Positions 35,638 to 43,352 of a DNA stretch of 64,000 nucleotides are shown one piece after another. Position numbers and translations under genes: made by a program. Below the pieces are notes generated by a model that made no database searches, was not told the origin of the DNA, and was given only the letters and a program-made list of their open reading frames with translations. Position 1 is the stretch's first letter. Every line of letters starts with the position of its first letter. Where the stretch lies: positions 4,115,001 to 4,179,000 of the forward strand of contig NZ_CP146350.1 in NCBI RefSeq assembly GCF_037055355.1. Direction: 5' to 3'. This DNA comes from Streptomyces sp. DG1A-41. Lineage in GTDB: Bacteria; Actinomycetota; Actinomycetes; Streptomycetales; Streptomycetaceae.

Positions 35638-36456
35638 ATGACATCCCGCGCGGCGACCCGCCCCCTGGGAACGGTGACGCGCGGGACGACCAACCCCAAC
35701 CGCCTGCGCCGCATGGACCGCTGGATCGCGGCCACGCACGGCGCCGAGCTGCGCCGTGCCGCCGACCCCGTGGCCGTCGACCTGGGGTACGGCGCCGCCC
35801 CCTGGACGGCCGTCGAGCTGCTGCACCGCCTCCGTACGGTCGCGCCACGCGCGCGCGTGGTGGGCGTCGAGATCGAGCCGGCCCGGGTCGCGGCGGCGCT
35901 GCCGTACGAGCGGGCGGGGCTCGTCTTCCGGCACGGCGGTTTCGAGGTCCCGATCCCCCAGCGGCCCCTGCTGGTCCGGGCGGCGAACGTGCTGCGACAG
36001 TACGGGGAGGGCGAGGTCGCGGCCGTCTGGCACCGGCTGTGCGGGCGGCTCGCACCGGCCGACCCGGCGACCGGTGCGCGCGGCGGCCTGCTGGTCGAGG
36101 GCACCTGTGACGAGATCGGACGCCGGCACGTGTGGGTCGCGCTCGGCCCCGAGGGACCGCGCACGGTCACCTTCGCGACCCGGCTCGGCTCCCTGGAACG
36201 CCCCTCGGACCTGGCGGAACGCCTGCCGAAGGCGCTCATCCACCGCAACGTCCCGGGCGAGCCGGTGCACGCCTTCCTGCGCGACTTCGACCGCGCCTGG
36301 GCGGCCGCCGCGCCCTACGCGTCCTACGGCGCCCGACAGCGCTGGATCAGGGCGGTACGGGACCTGACCGCCGACTGGCCGGTGGCGGACGGGCCGGCGC
36401 GGTGGCGGCAGGGCGAAGTGACGGTGCGGTGGGAGGCGTTGGCGCCGCGCGGCTGA
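35638..36456 (+). CDS. SAM-dependent methyltransferase
   Basis: 272 residues. Rossmann motif I is VAVDLGYGAAPWTAVEL at about 45-61, followed by VVGVEIEPARVAAAL (motif II) and LVFRHGGFEVPI (motif III). The Gly-Tyr-Gly in motif I is a little unusual, in place of GxGxG. N-terminus TTNPNRLRRMDRWI resembles rRNA/tRNA-type enzymes in actinobacteria. The substrate is not evident. It is preceded by the four 17-base repeats. Confidence 0.8.
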   Translation: MTSRAATRPLGTVTRGTTNPNRLRRMDRWIAATHGAELRRAADPVAVDLGYGAAPWTAVELLHRLRTVAPRARVVGVEIEPARVAAALPYERAGLVFRHGGFEVPIPQRPLLVRAANVLRQYGEGEVAAVWHRLCGRLAPADPATGARGGLLVEGTCDEIGRRHVWVALGPEGPRTVTFATRLGSLERPSDLAERLPKALIHRNVPGEPVHAFLRDFDRAWAAAAPYASYGARQRWIRAVRDLTADWPVADGPARWRQGEVTVRWEALAPRG

Positions 36457-36672
36457 ATCCCCCTGGCCCGCCCGGGTCGGCCCGGCCCGGCCCGGCCCGA
36501 CGGGAACGATCACTTTGAGCCGTTCGTCACACAGACGGGGAGATCTCATGCCGGGGGCATACCGGGGAGGGGACCGCGGGAAGTACTACCCCTGTCGCTT
36601 CGCGCGCCGACGTGGCAGCATCCCCGGGCGAGCCGGACGTTACTGACGGTTAATCAGTTTGGGGGCTGGAGT

Positions 36673-37761
36673 ATGGGAACGGGCAAGCGTGGCCTGATCG
36701 CGACGGCGGTGACCGTGGTCTGCGCGATCACCGTGCTGGCGGCACCGGGCACGGCGTTCGCGAGCCCCAGTCCCACCCCCGCCCCGAGCGCGGGCCCGAC
36801 GCTCGCACCCGGCAAGGACCTCGAGGCCGTACGCAAGAAACTCGACGAGCTCTACCGCGCCGCGGCCCGCGCCACCGACGAGTACAACGCCGCCGAGGAG
36901 AAGGCGGACAAGCAGTCCGCCGAGATCGTCGAGCTGGCCAGGAAGATCGTCAAGGGCAAGGAGAGGCTGGCGAAGCTGAAGGACCGCGCGGGCGCCTCGG
37001 CCGCCGCCCAGTACCGCGGCGGCGGACTGCCGCCCGAGGCCCATCTGATGCTGAGCGACGATCCGCAGGAGTTCCTCGACGGGGCGGGCCGGGTGCGCCA
37101 GGGCCAGCACGCGGCCAAGGGCCTGATCGGCGAACTGACCCGCACACAGGAGGACTTGGAGCAGTACGCCAAGGACGCCTCCGCCCAGTGGAAGAAGCTG
37201 GAGGCGGGCCGCAAGGCCAAGGCCGCCGCGCAGAAGAAGATCGAGAAGCAGATCTCGCAGGCGGAGAAGCTCGAGTCCGAGCTCCGGAAGGAGGAGCAGG
37301 AGCGCCTCGCCGAGCTGGAGCAGGAGGCGGCCGGCAAGGCGCAGACCGCCTGGCTCGACTCCGGCATCCTCGACGAGATCAGCACAAAGGCCTCCGAGCA
37401 GGGCAAGAAGGCCGTCGCGTACGCCACCGCCCAGATCGGCAAGCCGTACCAGTGGGGCGCCGAGGGCCCGAAGACCTACGACTGCTCCGGGCTGACCTCA
37501 CAGGCCTGGATGTCCGCCGGCCAGGGCATTCCGCGCACCTCGCAGGAGCAGTGGAAGCGGCTGCGGCACATCGACATCCAGGACATGCGGCCCGGCGACC
37601 TCATCATCTACTTCGACGACGCCAGCCATGTCGCGATGTACGTCGGCGACGGGGCGATCGTGCACGCGCCGCGGCCCGGGCGGACGGTGACCGTCGCGGG
37701 GGCGGGGACGATGCCCATCCTCGGGGTGGTACGGCCGGACGCCGACGCGGGCACCGACTGA
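36673..37761 (+). CDS. NlpC/P60 peptidoglycan endopeptidase
   Basis: 362 residues. Signal peptide (TAVTVVCAITVLAAPGTAFAS), a long coiled coil from about residue 45 to 235, and a C-terminal NlpC/P60 domain with catalytic Cys in YDCSGLTSQAW, His in ASHVAMYVGDGAIV and a third polar residue in HAPRPG. It cleaves stem peptides (RipA-like), usually after release from the inhibitory coiled coil. ATG 36673 follows GGGGGCTGG. Counterpart of SCO4202. The GC-rich 200-base leader shows no riboswitch that I can recognise. Confidence 0.92.
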   Translation: MGTGKRGLIATAVTVVCAITVLAAPGTAFASPSPTPAPSAGPTLAPGKDLEAVRKKLDELYRAAARATDEYNAAEEKADKQSAEIVELARKIVKGKERLAKLKDRAGASAAAQYRGGGLPPEAHLMLSDDPQEFLDGAGRVRQGQHAAKGLIGELTRTQEDLEQYAKDASAQWKKLEAGRKAKAAAQKKIEKQISQAEKLESELRKEEQERLAELEQEAAGKAQTAWLDSGILDEISTKASEQGKKAVAYATAQIGKPYQWGAEGPKTYDCSGLTSQAWMSAGQGIPRTSQEQWKRLRHIDIQDMRPGDLIIYFDDASHVAMYVGDGAIVHAPRPGRTVTVAGAGTMPILGVVRPDADAGTD

Positions 37762-38058
37762 GCGGACACCGAGTATCGGACACCATGCCGCAGCGCCCCC
37801 GCCGGTGACCTGGACCACGTGACCCAGCCCACCCGGAACCCGCCGCCACACCGCGTGCCGACGTGACGTTCGTCATCCCCGCAGCATCCCGGTGGTGTCC
37901 AACTGGAGGGCATATCGCGGCATATGACGCTGGCCGATGGCTCAGCGGCGTGGCTCACACCATTCCAATGCGGCGCCGACACCCGCTATGGTCCCGGTCG
38001 GTGGGTCGAGGTCCCTCGCCCCCGCCATGCCCTCGGGGGAGGGAAGGAACCCAAGACG

Positions 38059-39429
38059 ATGCCCGTACCCATACCGCGGCAGAGAGCGATCCCGGCCGCG
38101 GAAAGTGGTCAGGCGCAGGCCGAGTCCTCATGCGACGGCCCCGCCGAGCAGTCCTGCACGGACGCCTCGGCAGCCGCCCCACGCACGCCGGACACCACCG
38201 GGAACACCACGGACAAGGCCGGGAACACCACGGACAAGGTGGAGAACAACACCGCCCACACCAACCTGACACTGCTGCTGATCGAGGACGATCCGGCCGG
38301 TTCGCCGATCGTGCCCGACATGCTCGACCAGGCAGGCAAGCCGATCCGCGTCCGCACGGCCCGCAACCTCACCGAGGCCGGGCGGCTGCTGACCGACGAC
38401 GTCCACTGCATCCTGCTGGACCTGGCGCTGCCGGCTCCGGGCCGCAGCGACGCCGATGACGAGCTCGCCGTGCTCAAGCACGTGCTGGAGCTCGCGCCCC
38501 GGCATGCCGTTCTGGCGCTGACCGCGTCGGGCGACGCCGAGCGCGGCGCGGAGGCGGTGCGCGTGGGCGCGCAGGACTACCTCTTCCGCGACGAGTTGGA
38601 CGGCCGGCTGCTGAGCCGGGCGATCCGCTACGCGGTGGAGCGCAAGCGCTCCGAGTCGGCCGAGCGCCGGCTCGCCGAGGGCCGGCTGCGCGCCCAGGAG
38701 AACCGCCGCCTGGAGCGCGGTCTTCTGCCGACCCCGCTGCTGGAGGGCTCCCCGCTCCGGTTCGCCGCCCGCTACCGCCCGGGCCGCTCGCGCGCGCTGC
38801 TCGGCGGCGACTTCTACGACGTCGTGCGCACGCCGGACGGCACCGTGCACGCCATGATCGGTGACGTCTGCGGTCACGGCCCGGACGAGGCGGCCCTGGG
38901 CGTGGAGCTGCGGATCGCCTGGCGCGCGCTGACGCTGGCGGGCCTGTGCGGGGACCAGCTGCTGGGCACGCTCCAGCAGGTGCTGGAGCACGAGCGGGCC
39001 GACGACGAGATCTTCGCGACCCTGTGCACGGTGGACATCGCGCCGGACGGTCGCCGCGCCGGCCTGTGCCTGGCGGGCCACCCGTCGCCGCTGCTGGCGC
39101 GACCGGGCAAACCGGCCCGCCTGCTGCCGTACGACAACAACGGCCCGGCCCTCGGGCTGCTGCCGGGTGCCCGCTGGCCGCGTATGCAGGTGGAGCTGGG
39201 CGCCGAGTGGAGCCTGATGCTCTACACCGACGGCCTGATCGAGGGCCATGTCGGCGAGGGCCGGGAACGGCTCGGCCAGGACGGCATGACGGAGATGGTG
39301 CGCCGCCAGATCGCCGAGGGACTGCGGGGCGAGCAGCTGCTGCGGGCGGCGGTGAACGAGGTGCGCGACCTCAACGGCGGCGAGCTGGCGGACGACGTCG
39401 CGGTACTGCTGCTGGACCGGGTGCCGTAG
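38059..39429 (+). CDS. response regulator with PP2C-type (RsbU/SpoIIE) phosphatase domain
   Basis: 456 residues from ATG 38059 with AAGGAA upstream. A disordered N-terminal 70 residues holds two GNTTDK(A/V) repeats. The receiver domain (about 75-190) has the acidic pair in LLLIEDDPA, phospho-acceptor in CILLDLALP and LALTASGD, but the usual Lys after DYL is replaced (QDYLFRDEL), so activation may be atypical. The phosphatase has GGDFYDVV, IGDVCGHGPDEA, LMLYTDGLIEG and ADDVAVLLLD. It probably dephosphorylates an anti-anti-sigma factor. Counterpart of SCO4201. Confidence 0.9.
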   Translation: MPVPIPRQRAIPAAESGQAQAESSCDGPAEQSCTDASAAAPRTPDTTGNTTDKAGNTTDKVENNTAHTNLTLLLIEDDPAGSPIVPDMLDQAGKPIRVRTARNLTEAGRLLTDDVHCILLDLALPAPGRSDADDELAVLKHVLELAPRHAVLALTASGDAERGAEAVRVGAQDYLFRDELDGRLLSRAIRYAVERKRSESAERRLAEGRLRAQENRRLERGLLPTPLLEGSPLRFAARYRPGRSRALLGGDFYDVVRTPDGTVHAMIGDVCGHGPDEAALGVELRIAWRALTLAGLCGDQLLGTLQQVLEHERADDEIFATLCTVDIAPDGRRAGLCLAGHPSPLLARPGKPARLLPYDNNGPALGLLPGARWPRMQVELGAEWSLMLYTDGLIEGHVGEGRERLGQDGMTEMVRRQIAEGLRGEQLLRAAVNEVRDLNGGELADDVAVLLLDRVP

Positions 39430-39465
39430 CCCCGGTTCCACCCGGCTCCGGTGCTGCCAGGGGTC

Positions 39466-39816
39466 TTACCGGCCGCCGTTCCAGGGGCCGTACGGACCGT
39501 CGCTGCTGGAGCCGCGCTGGCTGCGGCCGCCGCCGGGGAGCGCCCGGATGGCGGGACGGACGTCGACCATGTACACGATCGTCGCGATGAGCCCGATGAT
39601 CGGCAGGAACGACAGGATCGGGAAGAGCAGGTTCACCACGAAGGCGAGCCCGAGGATGATCAGCCAGAACGGCTTGGTCTTCTTGTCGGCGGCGCGGTAG
39701 GCGTCCTCCCGCCGTACGGCCGCGTCGATCAACGCGAAGCCGCTGAAAACGATCAGGGCCATGCTCAGAAGCCACATCAACCCTGCGAAGCCCTGCATCA
39801 GCACAACGTCCACCAC
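39466..39816 (-). CDS. DUF2516 family membrane protein
   Basis: 116 residues with three hydrophobic helices (GLMWLLSMALIVFSGFALIDA, FWLIILGLAFVVNLLF, and FLPIIGLIATIVYMVDVRPAI), followed by a Gly/Ser-rich tail. This is the standard DUF2516 layout in actinobacteria. The start could be ATG 39793 instead (MQGFAG). It lies downstream of the HbhA-like and XRE genes on the same strand. Confidence 0.86.
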   Translation of the reverse strand: MVDVVLMQGFAGLMWLLSMALIVFSGFALIDAAVRREDAYRAADKKTKPFWLIILGLAFVVNLLFPILSFLPIIGLIATIVYMVDVRPAIRALPGGGRSQRGSSSDGPYGPWNGGR

Positions 39817-39856
39817 CTGACTCGGCTCGTCCCTACGCGGTCACCGTACCCGTACA

Positions 39857-39889
39857 ACGGGCCGGACACCCCCAGGGTGCCCGGCCCGT
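39857..39889 (-). terminator. terminator downstream of the HbhA-like gene
   Basis: ACGGGCCGG-CACCC (39857 onward) pairs with GGGTG-CCCGGCCCGT (to 39889) with a mismatch between the two blocks. It lies between the HbhA-like gene and DUF2516. Confidence 0.65.
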
Positions 39890-39915
39890 GTGGTCGCTCT
39901 GCGCCCGCTGCCGTC

Positions 39916-40584
39916 CTACTTGGCCGGCGGGGTGGTCCTCTTGGCGGTCGGCTTGCGCGCCGGGGCCTTCTTGGCGGGGGCCTTCTTCGCCGGGGCGGCG
40001 GCGGTCGTGGTGCCCGCGGGCTTCGCCGGCTCCTCCTTGACCTCGACCGGCTGGGCCTTCGGCTCGACGGCCACGGCCAGCTCCTCCACGCCCTCGGCGA
40101 CGTCCTCGATGCCCTCGGCGGCCTCGCCGCGCCAGGTGCGCACGGCCTGCTCGCCGTGCTCGGCGACCTTCTCGTAGGTCTCGCGGGCCTTGACGGCGTA
40201 CTCGGCGGCCACGCCGACGCTGCGCAGCGCGATGTCCTGGGCGGTCTCGCCGATCTTCTTCAGGTCCGCGTCGATCGTGCTGCCGAGCTTCTTGATGTCG
40301 ACGTCGATGGAGCCGATGAACTCCGTCACCTTGTTCTGGAGGGTCTCCTGCGTCCCCTTGACGCGGGCGGTGGCCTCCTTGGCCCGGACGGTGGCCTTCT
40401 CCTGGACGGCCTTGGTGTCGGTGTTGCGTACGGCCTCGATCCGCGCGGGGGCCTCGGAGCGCAGCTGCTCCACCAGGGCCGGCACCTTCTTGGCCTGCTG
40501 AAGGGCGAGGTCGGCGGTGCCTGCGGCGAAGTAGAGCGGCGTCGGGTCGCTGAGGGTCTTGCGCAGGTCGTCGGTGATGGCCAT
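39916..40584 (-). CDS. HbhA-like helical protein with a Lys/Ala/Pro tail
   Basis: 222 residues. A long helical region (residues 20-160, e.g. VPALVEQLRSEAPARIEAVRN and TQETLQNKVTEFIGSIDVDIKK) is followed by a Lys-Ala-Pro-rich tail (PAKKAPAKKAPARKPTAKRT). This is the layout of mycobacterial HbhA, which binds heparin and DNA, and of histone-like tails in Streptomyces. It lies downstream of the XRE gene, so the pair may form an operon. Confidence 0.8.
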   Translation of the reverse strand: MAITDDLRKTLSDPTPLYFAAGTADLALQQAKKVPALVEQLRSEAPARIEAVRNTDTKAVQEKATVRAKEATARVKGTQETLQNKVTEFIGSIDVDIKKLGSTIDADLKKIGETAQDIALRSVGVAAEYAVKARETYEKVAEHGEQAVRTWRGEAAEGIEDVAEGVEELAVAVEPKAQPVEVKEEPAKPAGTTTAAAPAKKAPAKKAPARKPTAKRTTPPAK

Positions 40585-40673
40585 GGTGATGGTCCTCCCG
40601 GATTCTGTTTCGCTTGAGGGTTCGGCTGAGGGTTGTGTGATCCGCGGCGGTACGGCCGGCGCCCTGGTCCGGT

Positions 40674-41342
40674 TCAGCCGGCCGTCTGCTGCGGGTCGGT
40701 GTCACTGCCGCCGGTGTCCTTGCGGGTCCGGCGGGCGGCGGACGTACCGCCGGTGCCCTTGCGAGCACGACGTGCGGACGACGGTGACGTACCGCCGACG
40801 TCCTGACGAGCACGACGCGCGGGCGACGGTGACGTACCGCCGTCGCTGTCGCGGGTACGGCGCTCGGCGGGCCGGCCGCCGTCGGCCGTGCGGGTTCGTC
40901 GTATCCCGGTGCCGCCGTCCGGAGCGTCCCCGTCCCTGTCCGCCGCGTCTTCGGCCGCCACGAGGTCGACGACCGCGGAACCGTCGCCGGTCCCGAACCC
41001 GTTCTCCTTGCGGAACGACTCGTAGATCTGCAACAGCACCTGCTTCTGCCGCTCGTGCAGCGTCGGGTCCGCGAGGATGACGGCACGCGTCTCGACCTCG
41101 TCCCGGTCCCGCTCGGCGTCGAGGATGCCGGCGCGGACGTACAGCGTCTCGGCGGAGATCCGCAGGGCCTTGGCGACCTGCTGCAACACCTCCGCGCTCG
41201 GCTTGCGCAGCCCGCGCTCGATCTGGCTCAGGTACGGATTGGACACCCCGGCGGCGTCGGCGAGCTGCCGCAGCGACAGCTGCGCGTTGCGCCGCTGTTC
41301 GCGCAGGTAGTCACCGAGATTGCCGACGTTGAGCGATGCCAT
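40674..41342 (-). CDS. XRE family regulator with Arg-rich repeat tail
   Basis: 222 residues from ATG 41342. The helix-turn-helix is NAQLSLRQLADAAGVSNPYLSQIERGLRKPSAEVLQQVAKAL at residues 18-58. The C-terminal 80 residues are repeats of the form GGTSP(S/x)xARRAR(K/Q)xxGG, likely disordered and DNA-binding. It is divergent from the NUDIX gene, with a perfect inverted repeat 30 bases upstream of its start that is the probable self-operator. Confidence 0.86.
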   Translation of the reverse strand: MASLNVGNLGDYLREQRRNAQLSLRQLADAAGVSNPYLSQIERGLRKPSAEVLQQVAKALRISAETLYVRAGILDAERDRDEVETRAVILADPTLHERQKQVLLQIYESFRKENGFGTGDGSAVVDLVAAEDAADRDGDAPDGGTGIRRTRTADGGRPAERRTRDSDGGTSPSPARRARQDVGGTSPSSARRARKGTGGTSAARRTRKDTGGSDTDPQQTAG

Positions 41343-41371
41343 GGCTCCACAGTGCCGCACCCCGCTAACTA

Positions 41372-41391
41372 TTGCAAGCACCCGCTTGCAA
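41372..41391. promoter_or_regulatory. inverted repeat upstream of the XRE gene
   Basis: TTGCAAGC-ACCC-GCTTGCAA is a perfect 8-bp inverted repeat. It lies 30 bases before the XRE start. Autorepression by the XRE protein is the simplest reading. Confidence 0.65.
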
Positions 41392-41430
41392 AAGTGCGCC
41401 ACGCCACGTGTGAATGAGCTGAGGCTGAGC

Positions 41431-41464
41431 ACGACAGGTGTCGTATGTGCACGACAACTGTCGT
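41431..41464. promoter_or_regulatory. paired 14-base palindromes upstream of the NUDIX gene
   Basis: ACGACA-GG-TGTCGT (41431-41444) and ACGACA-AC-TGTCGT (41451-41464) are both perfect palindromes, centres exactly 20 bases apart (two helical turns). This favours cooperative binding by a dimeric repressor. They lie 98 bases before the NUDIX start. Confidence 0.7.
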
Positions 41465-41561
41465 CATCCGCGTCCGGCCTCCTGGTACAGGTGCTTTGCG
41501 GCCAGCCTCCGCGAGTCGCCGAGAAACGACGTTGTCGGTGGGCTCTGCCAGGGTGTGCGAC

Positions 41562-42062
41562 GTGGATGAATTGGTGGAGCGTGTCGACGGTCGAGATCGC
41601 GTGCTGGGGGTGGCCAGCCGTCGGGAGGCCACCCGGGAGGGTTGGCTGCACCGGGTCGCCGTGACGGTGTGTCGTGATGAGCGTGGGCGGATCCTCATCC
41701 ACCGGCGGTCGGAGCAGGTGTCGCGCTTCCCCGGGCTCTATGAGGTCGAGGTCGGTGGCGCCGCAAATGTCGGCGAGTCCTATGAACAGGCCGCCGCGCG
41801 GGAGCTGGCCGAAGAGCTGGGCATTCGTGCGCTGCCGCGCCTGCTGTTCACGTTCATCAACCGCAGCGGCTTGAGCCCTCACTGGCTCGGCGTGCACGAA
41901 GCCGTGGTGCCGGACGCCGTGGTCCCCGATCCCGATGAGGTCGCCTGGCATGGCTGGCTGACCGAGCCGGAGCTCGACTCGGCCCTGCTGGAGTGGCGCT
42001 TCACCCCCGATAGCCACGAAGTTTTCAGCCGGTATCTCGCGTTCCGGACCGCGCAGTCCTGA
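41562..42062 (+). CDS. NUDIX hydrolase
   Basis: 166 residues. The Nudix box G-x5-E-x7-REUxEExGU reads GGAANVGESYEQAAARELAEELGI, with the N-terminal DELVERVDGRDRVLGVASRREATREGWLHRVAV resembling isopentenyl-diphosphate isomerase-like Nudix proteins. Substrate unknown. GTG 41562 is preferred (AGGGTG upstream); GTG 41553 and an earlier 41445 start are in frame. It sits behind paired palindromes. Confidence 0.84.
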   Translation: MDELVERVDGRDRVLGVASRREATREGWLHRVAVTVCRDERGRILIHRRSEQVSRFPGLYEVEVGGAANVGESYEQAAARELAEELGIRALPRLLFTFINRSGLSPHWLGVHEAVVPDAVVPDPDEVAWHGWLTEPELDSALLEWRFTPDSHEVFSRYLAFRTAQS

Positions 42063-42130
42063 CCTCTCTCGCCTCGCGGGCTGGGACGCCTGCTTGCGGC
42101 CAACGCGCCTTGTGAGAGCGGCTGATCGCC

Positions 42131-42660
42131 ATGGCCGAACTCCCGGCGATCGCCGGCGCAGACCGCGCGACGGCACACCGCTACTTCGACGACTTCGCCC
42201 TCCGCCGACTCCCCGCCGCGCTCGCCACGGCCCGTCAGGACACCGTCACGGCGGCCATGGCAGCGCTGGCCGAGATGTTCGCCGACGCCGGCGGCATGGT
42301 CCAGCTGAGCCGTGAGCAGGCTCGCGGCCGGGCCGGCGACTTCGAGATCATCGAGTACATCCTGCGCGGTCAGCCCGGAGGCGTGCCCGGCACCTGGGGC
42401 CACTACTTCGACGACTGCCTCCTGCACGCTCCCCTCACCGACCAGCACCGCAACAAGATCGCCCACCAGGCCGCGCTCATCGAGTCCGCACTCGGGAATC
42501 GGCCGCTGGAACCTCGTGGAACGCACCCCCGCCGACATCGAGGCCGACGTCCGAGCCGCCGCGCCGCCGGGAAGGAACCGTCACCGGACCGGACATCACC
42601 GCCGATGCCACCGGCCTGACGCTTTTCGCGACGGTGCGGCGCCCGGACGAGCCGGGGTGA
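42131..42660 (+). pseudogene. hypothetical gene with two apparent frameshifts
   Basis: The first frame reads MAELPAIAGADRATAHRYFDDFALRRLPAALATARQ to ALIESALG. Then IGRWNLVERTPADIEADVRAAA continues in a second frame (from about 42495), and GTVTGPDITADATGLTLFATVRRPDEPG in a third, ending at the stop at 42658-42660. The three pieces run on in order, so an intact gene of about 175 residues has lost its frame twice. I do not recognise the family. It sits between the NUDIX gene and DUF1330. Confidence 0.55.
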
Positions 42661-42705
42661 TCCCCGCAGCCGGCATCGTGTTCCTCCCTGACGCGGCATC
42701 GGTCG

Positions 42706-42999
42706 TCAGTCGAGGCCTTCGATGATGCGGAAGTCGCGCTCGACGCCGTCAGCAAGTACGGCCAGCGCCTCCTGGTAGGCCGCACTCTCGCGTGCGGCGA
42801 CCGCCTGTTCGAAGCTGTCGAACTCGACCAGGACGGTGCGCTCGGCGATTCCGGCGTCGTGTGCGACGCCCCGGCTGCCGAGGGAGAGCGTCCGCCCGCC
42901 CGCGGCCTCGACGGCTGGACCGGTCAGCTTGTCGTAGGCAGCCACCTTCTCGGGGTCTGCGATGGTGCGGTAGACGCTGACCCAGTAGCCCTTGGCCAC
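42706..42999 (-). CDS. DUF1330 family protein
   Basis: 97 residues from GTG 42999 with a strong AGGAGGT site. The pattern GYWVSVYRTIADPEKVAAYDKLTGPAVEAAGGRTL and LVEFDSFEQAVAARESAAYQEALAVL is the DUF1330 ferredoxin-like fold. Its ribosome site is inside the stop region of the nadC tail fragment immediately upstream, so it was once in an operon with it. Confidence 0.86.
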   Translation of the reverse strand: MAKGYWVSVYRTIADPEKVAAYDKLTGPAVEAAGGRTLSLGSRGVAHDAGIAERTVLVEFDSFEQAVAARESAAYQEALAVLADGVERDFRIIEGLD

Positions 43000-43001
43000 A
43001 G

Positions 43002-43100
43002 TTACCTCCTGTGTTCGGAATTGATGATCAGAAGCATGCGCAGATCCATGGCCGGCGCGCTGTGGGTCAGCGAGCCGACGGAGACGGCGTCGAAGTCGGA
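43002..43100 (-). pseudogene. duplicated 3' end of a nadC gene
   Basis: Reading left, DFDAVSVGSLTHSAPAMDLRML matches the end of the intact nadC next door (VDLISVGALTHSAPALDLTML) almost residue for residue. There is no upstream part, so it is a fragment. Its stop at 43002-43004 lies just before DUF1330. It could be the original end of the nadC-DUF1330 operon. Confidence 0.75.
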
Positions 43101-43109
43101 CGACTTCGA

Positions 43110-43352
43110 TCAACCGGCTGGGGCTGCGATCGGGGCGGGCAGTTCGTCCTGGGCGGTGAAGAACCGCAGTGTGTACGCGGGCTGACGACGCTCGATTCCG
43201 GTCGCACGGAGGAAGACGGCGTGCGATGTTCCCCACTCCGTGGGAATGCGGCATCGCTCCTCGTCGGTGAACGGCGCGTCATCCAGAACGGCGGTCGGGC
43301 TGCCACCCGCGCCGTCTCGCTGACACGCGTCGACGACCGCTACCTCGGACAT
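43110..43352 (-). pseudogene. PhzF-family 5' fragment
   Basis: 80 residues: MSEVAVVDACQRDGAGGSPTAVLDD and TLRFFTAQDELP are the first part of PhzF-type isomerases (relatives read VVDACxRDGxGGSPTAVL and FFTxxGELPxCGH). The remaining 200 residues are missing; the frame ends at AAPAG. Its ATG 43352 overlaps the nadC stop by 13 bases, so it was coupled to nadC. Confidence 0.66.

Noticed and set aside
36457..36672. c-di-AMP (ydaO-type) riboswitch before the NlpC/P60 gene
   Set aside because: Several Streptomyces cell-wall hydrolase genes have one, but I cannot find its conserved core in this leader.
41372..41391. Nur box
   Set aside because: Half-site match only; spacing 8 rather than 5, and no nickel gene next to it.
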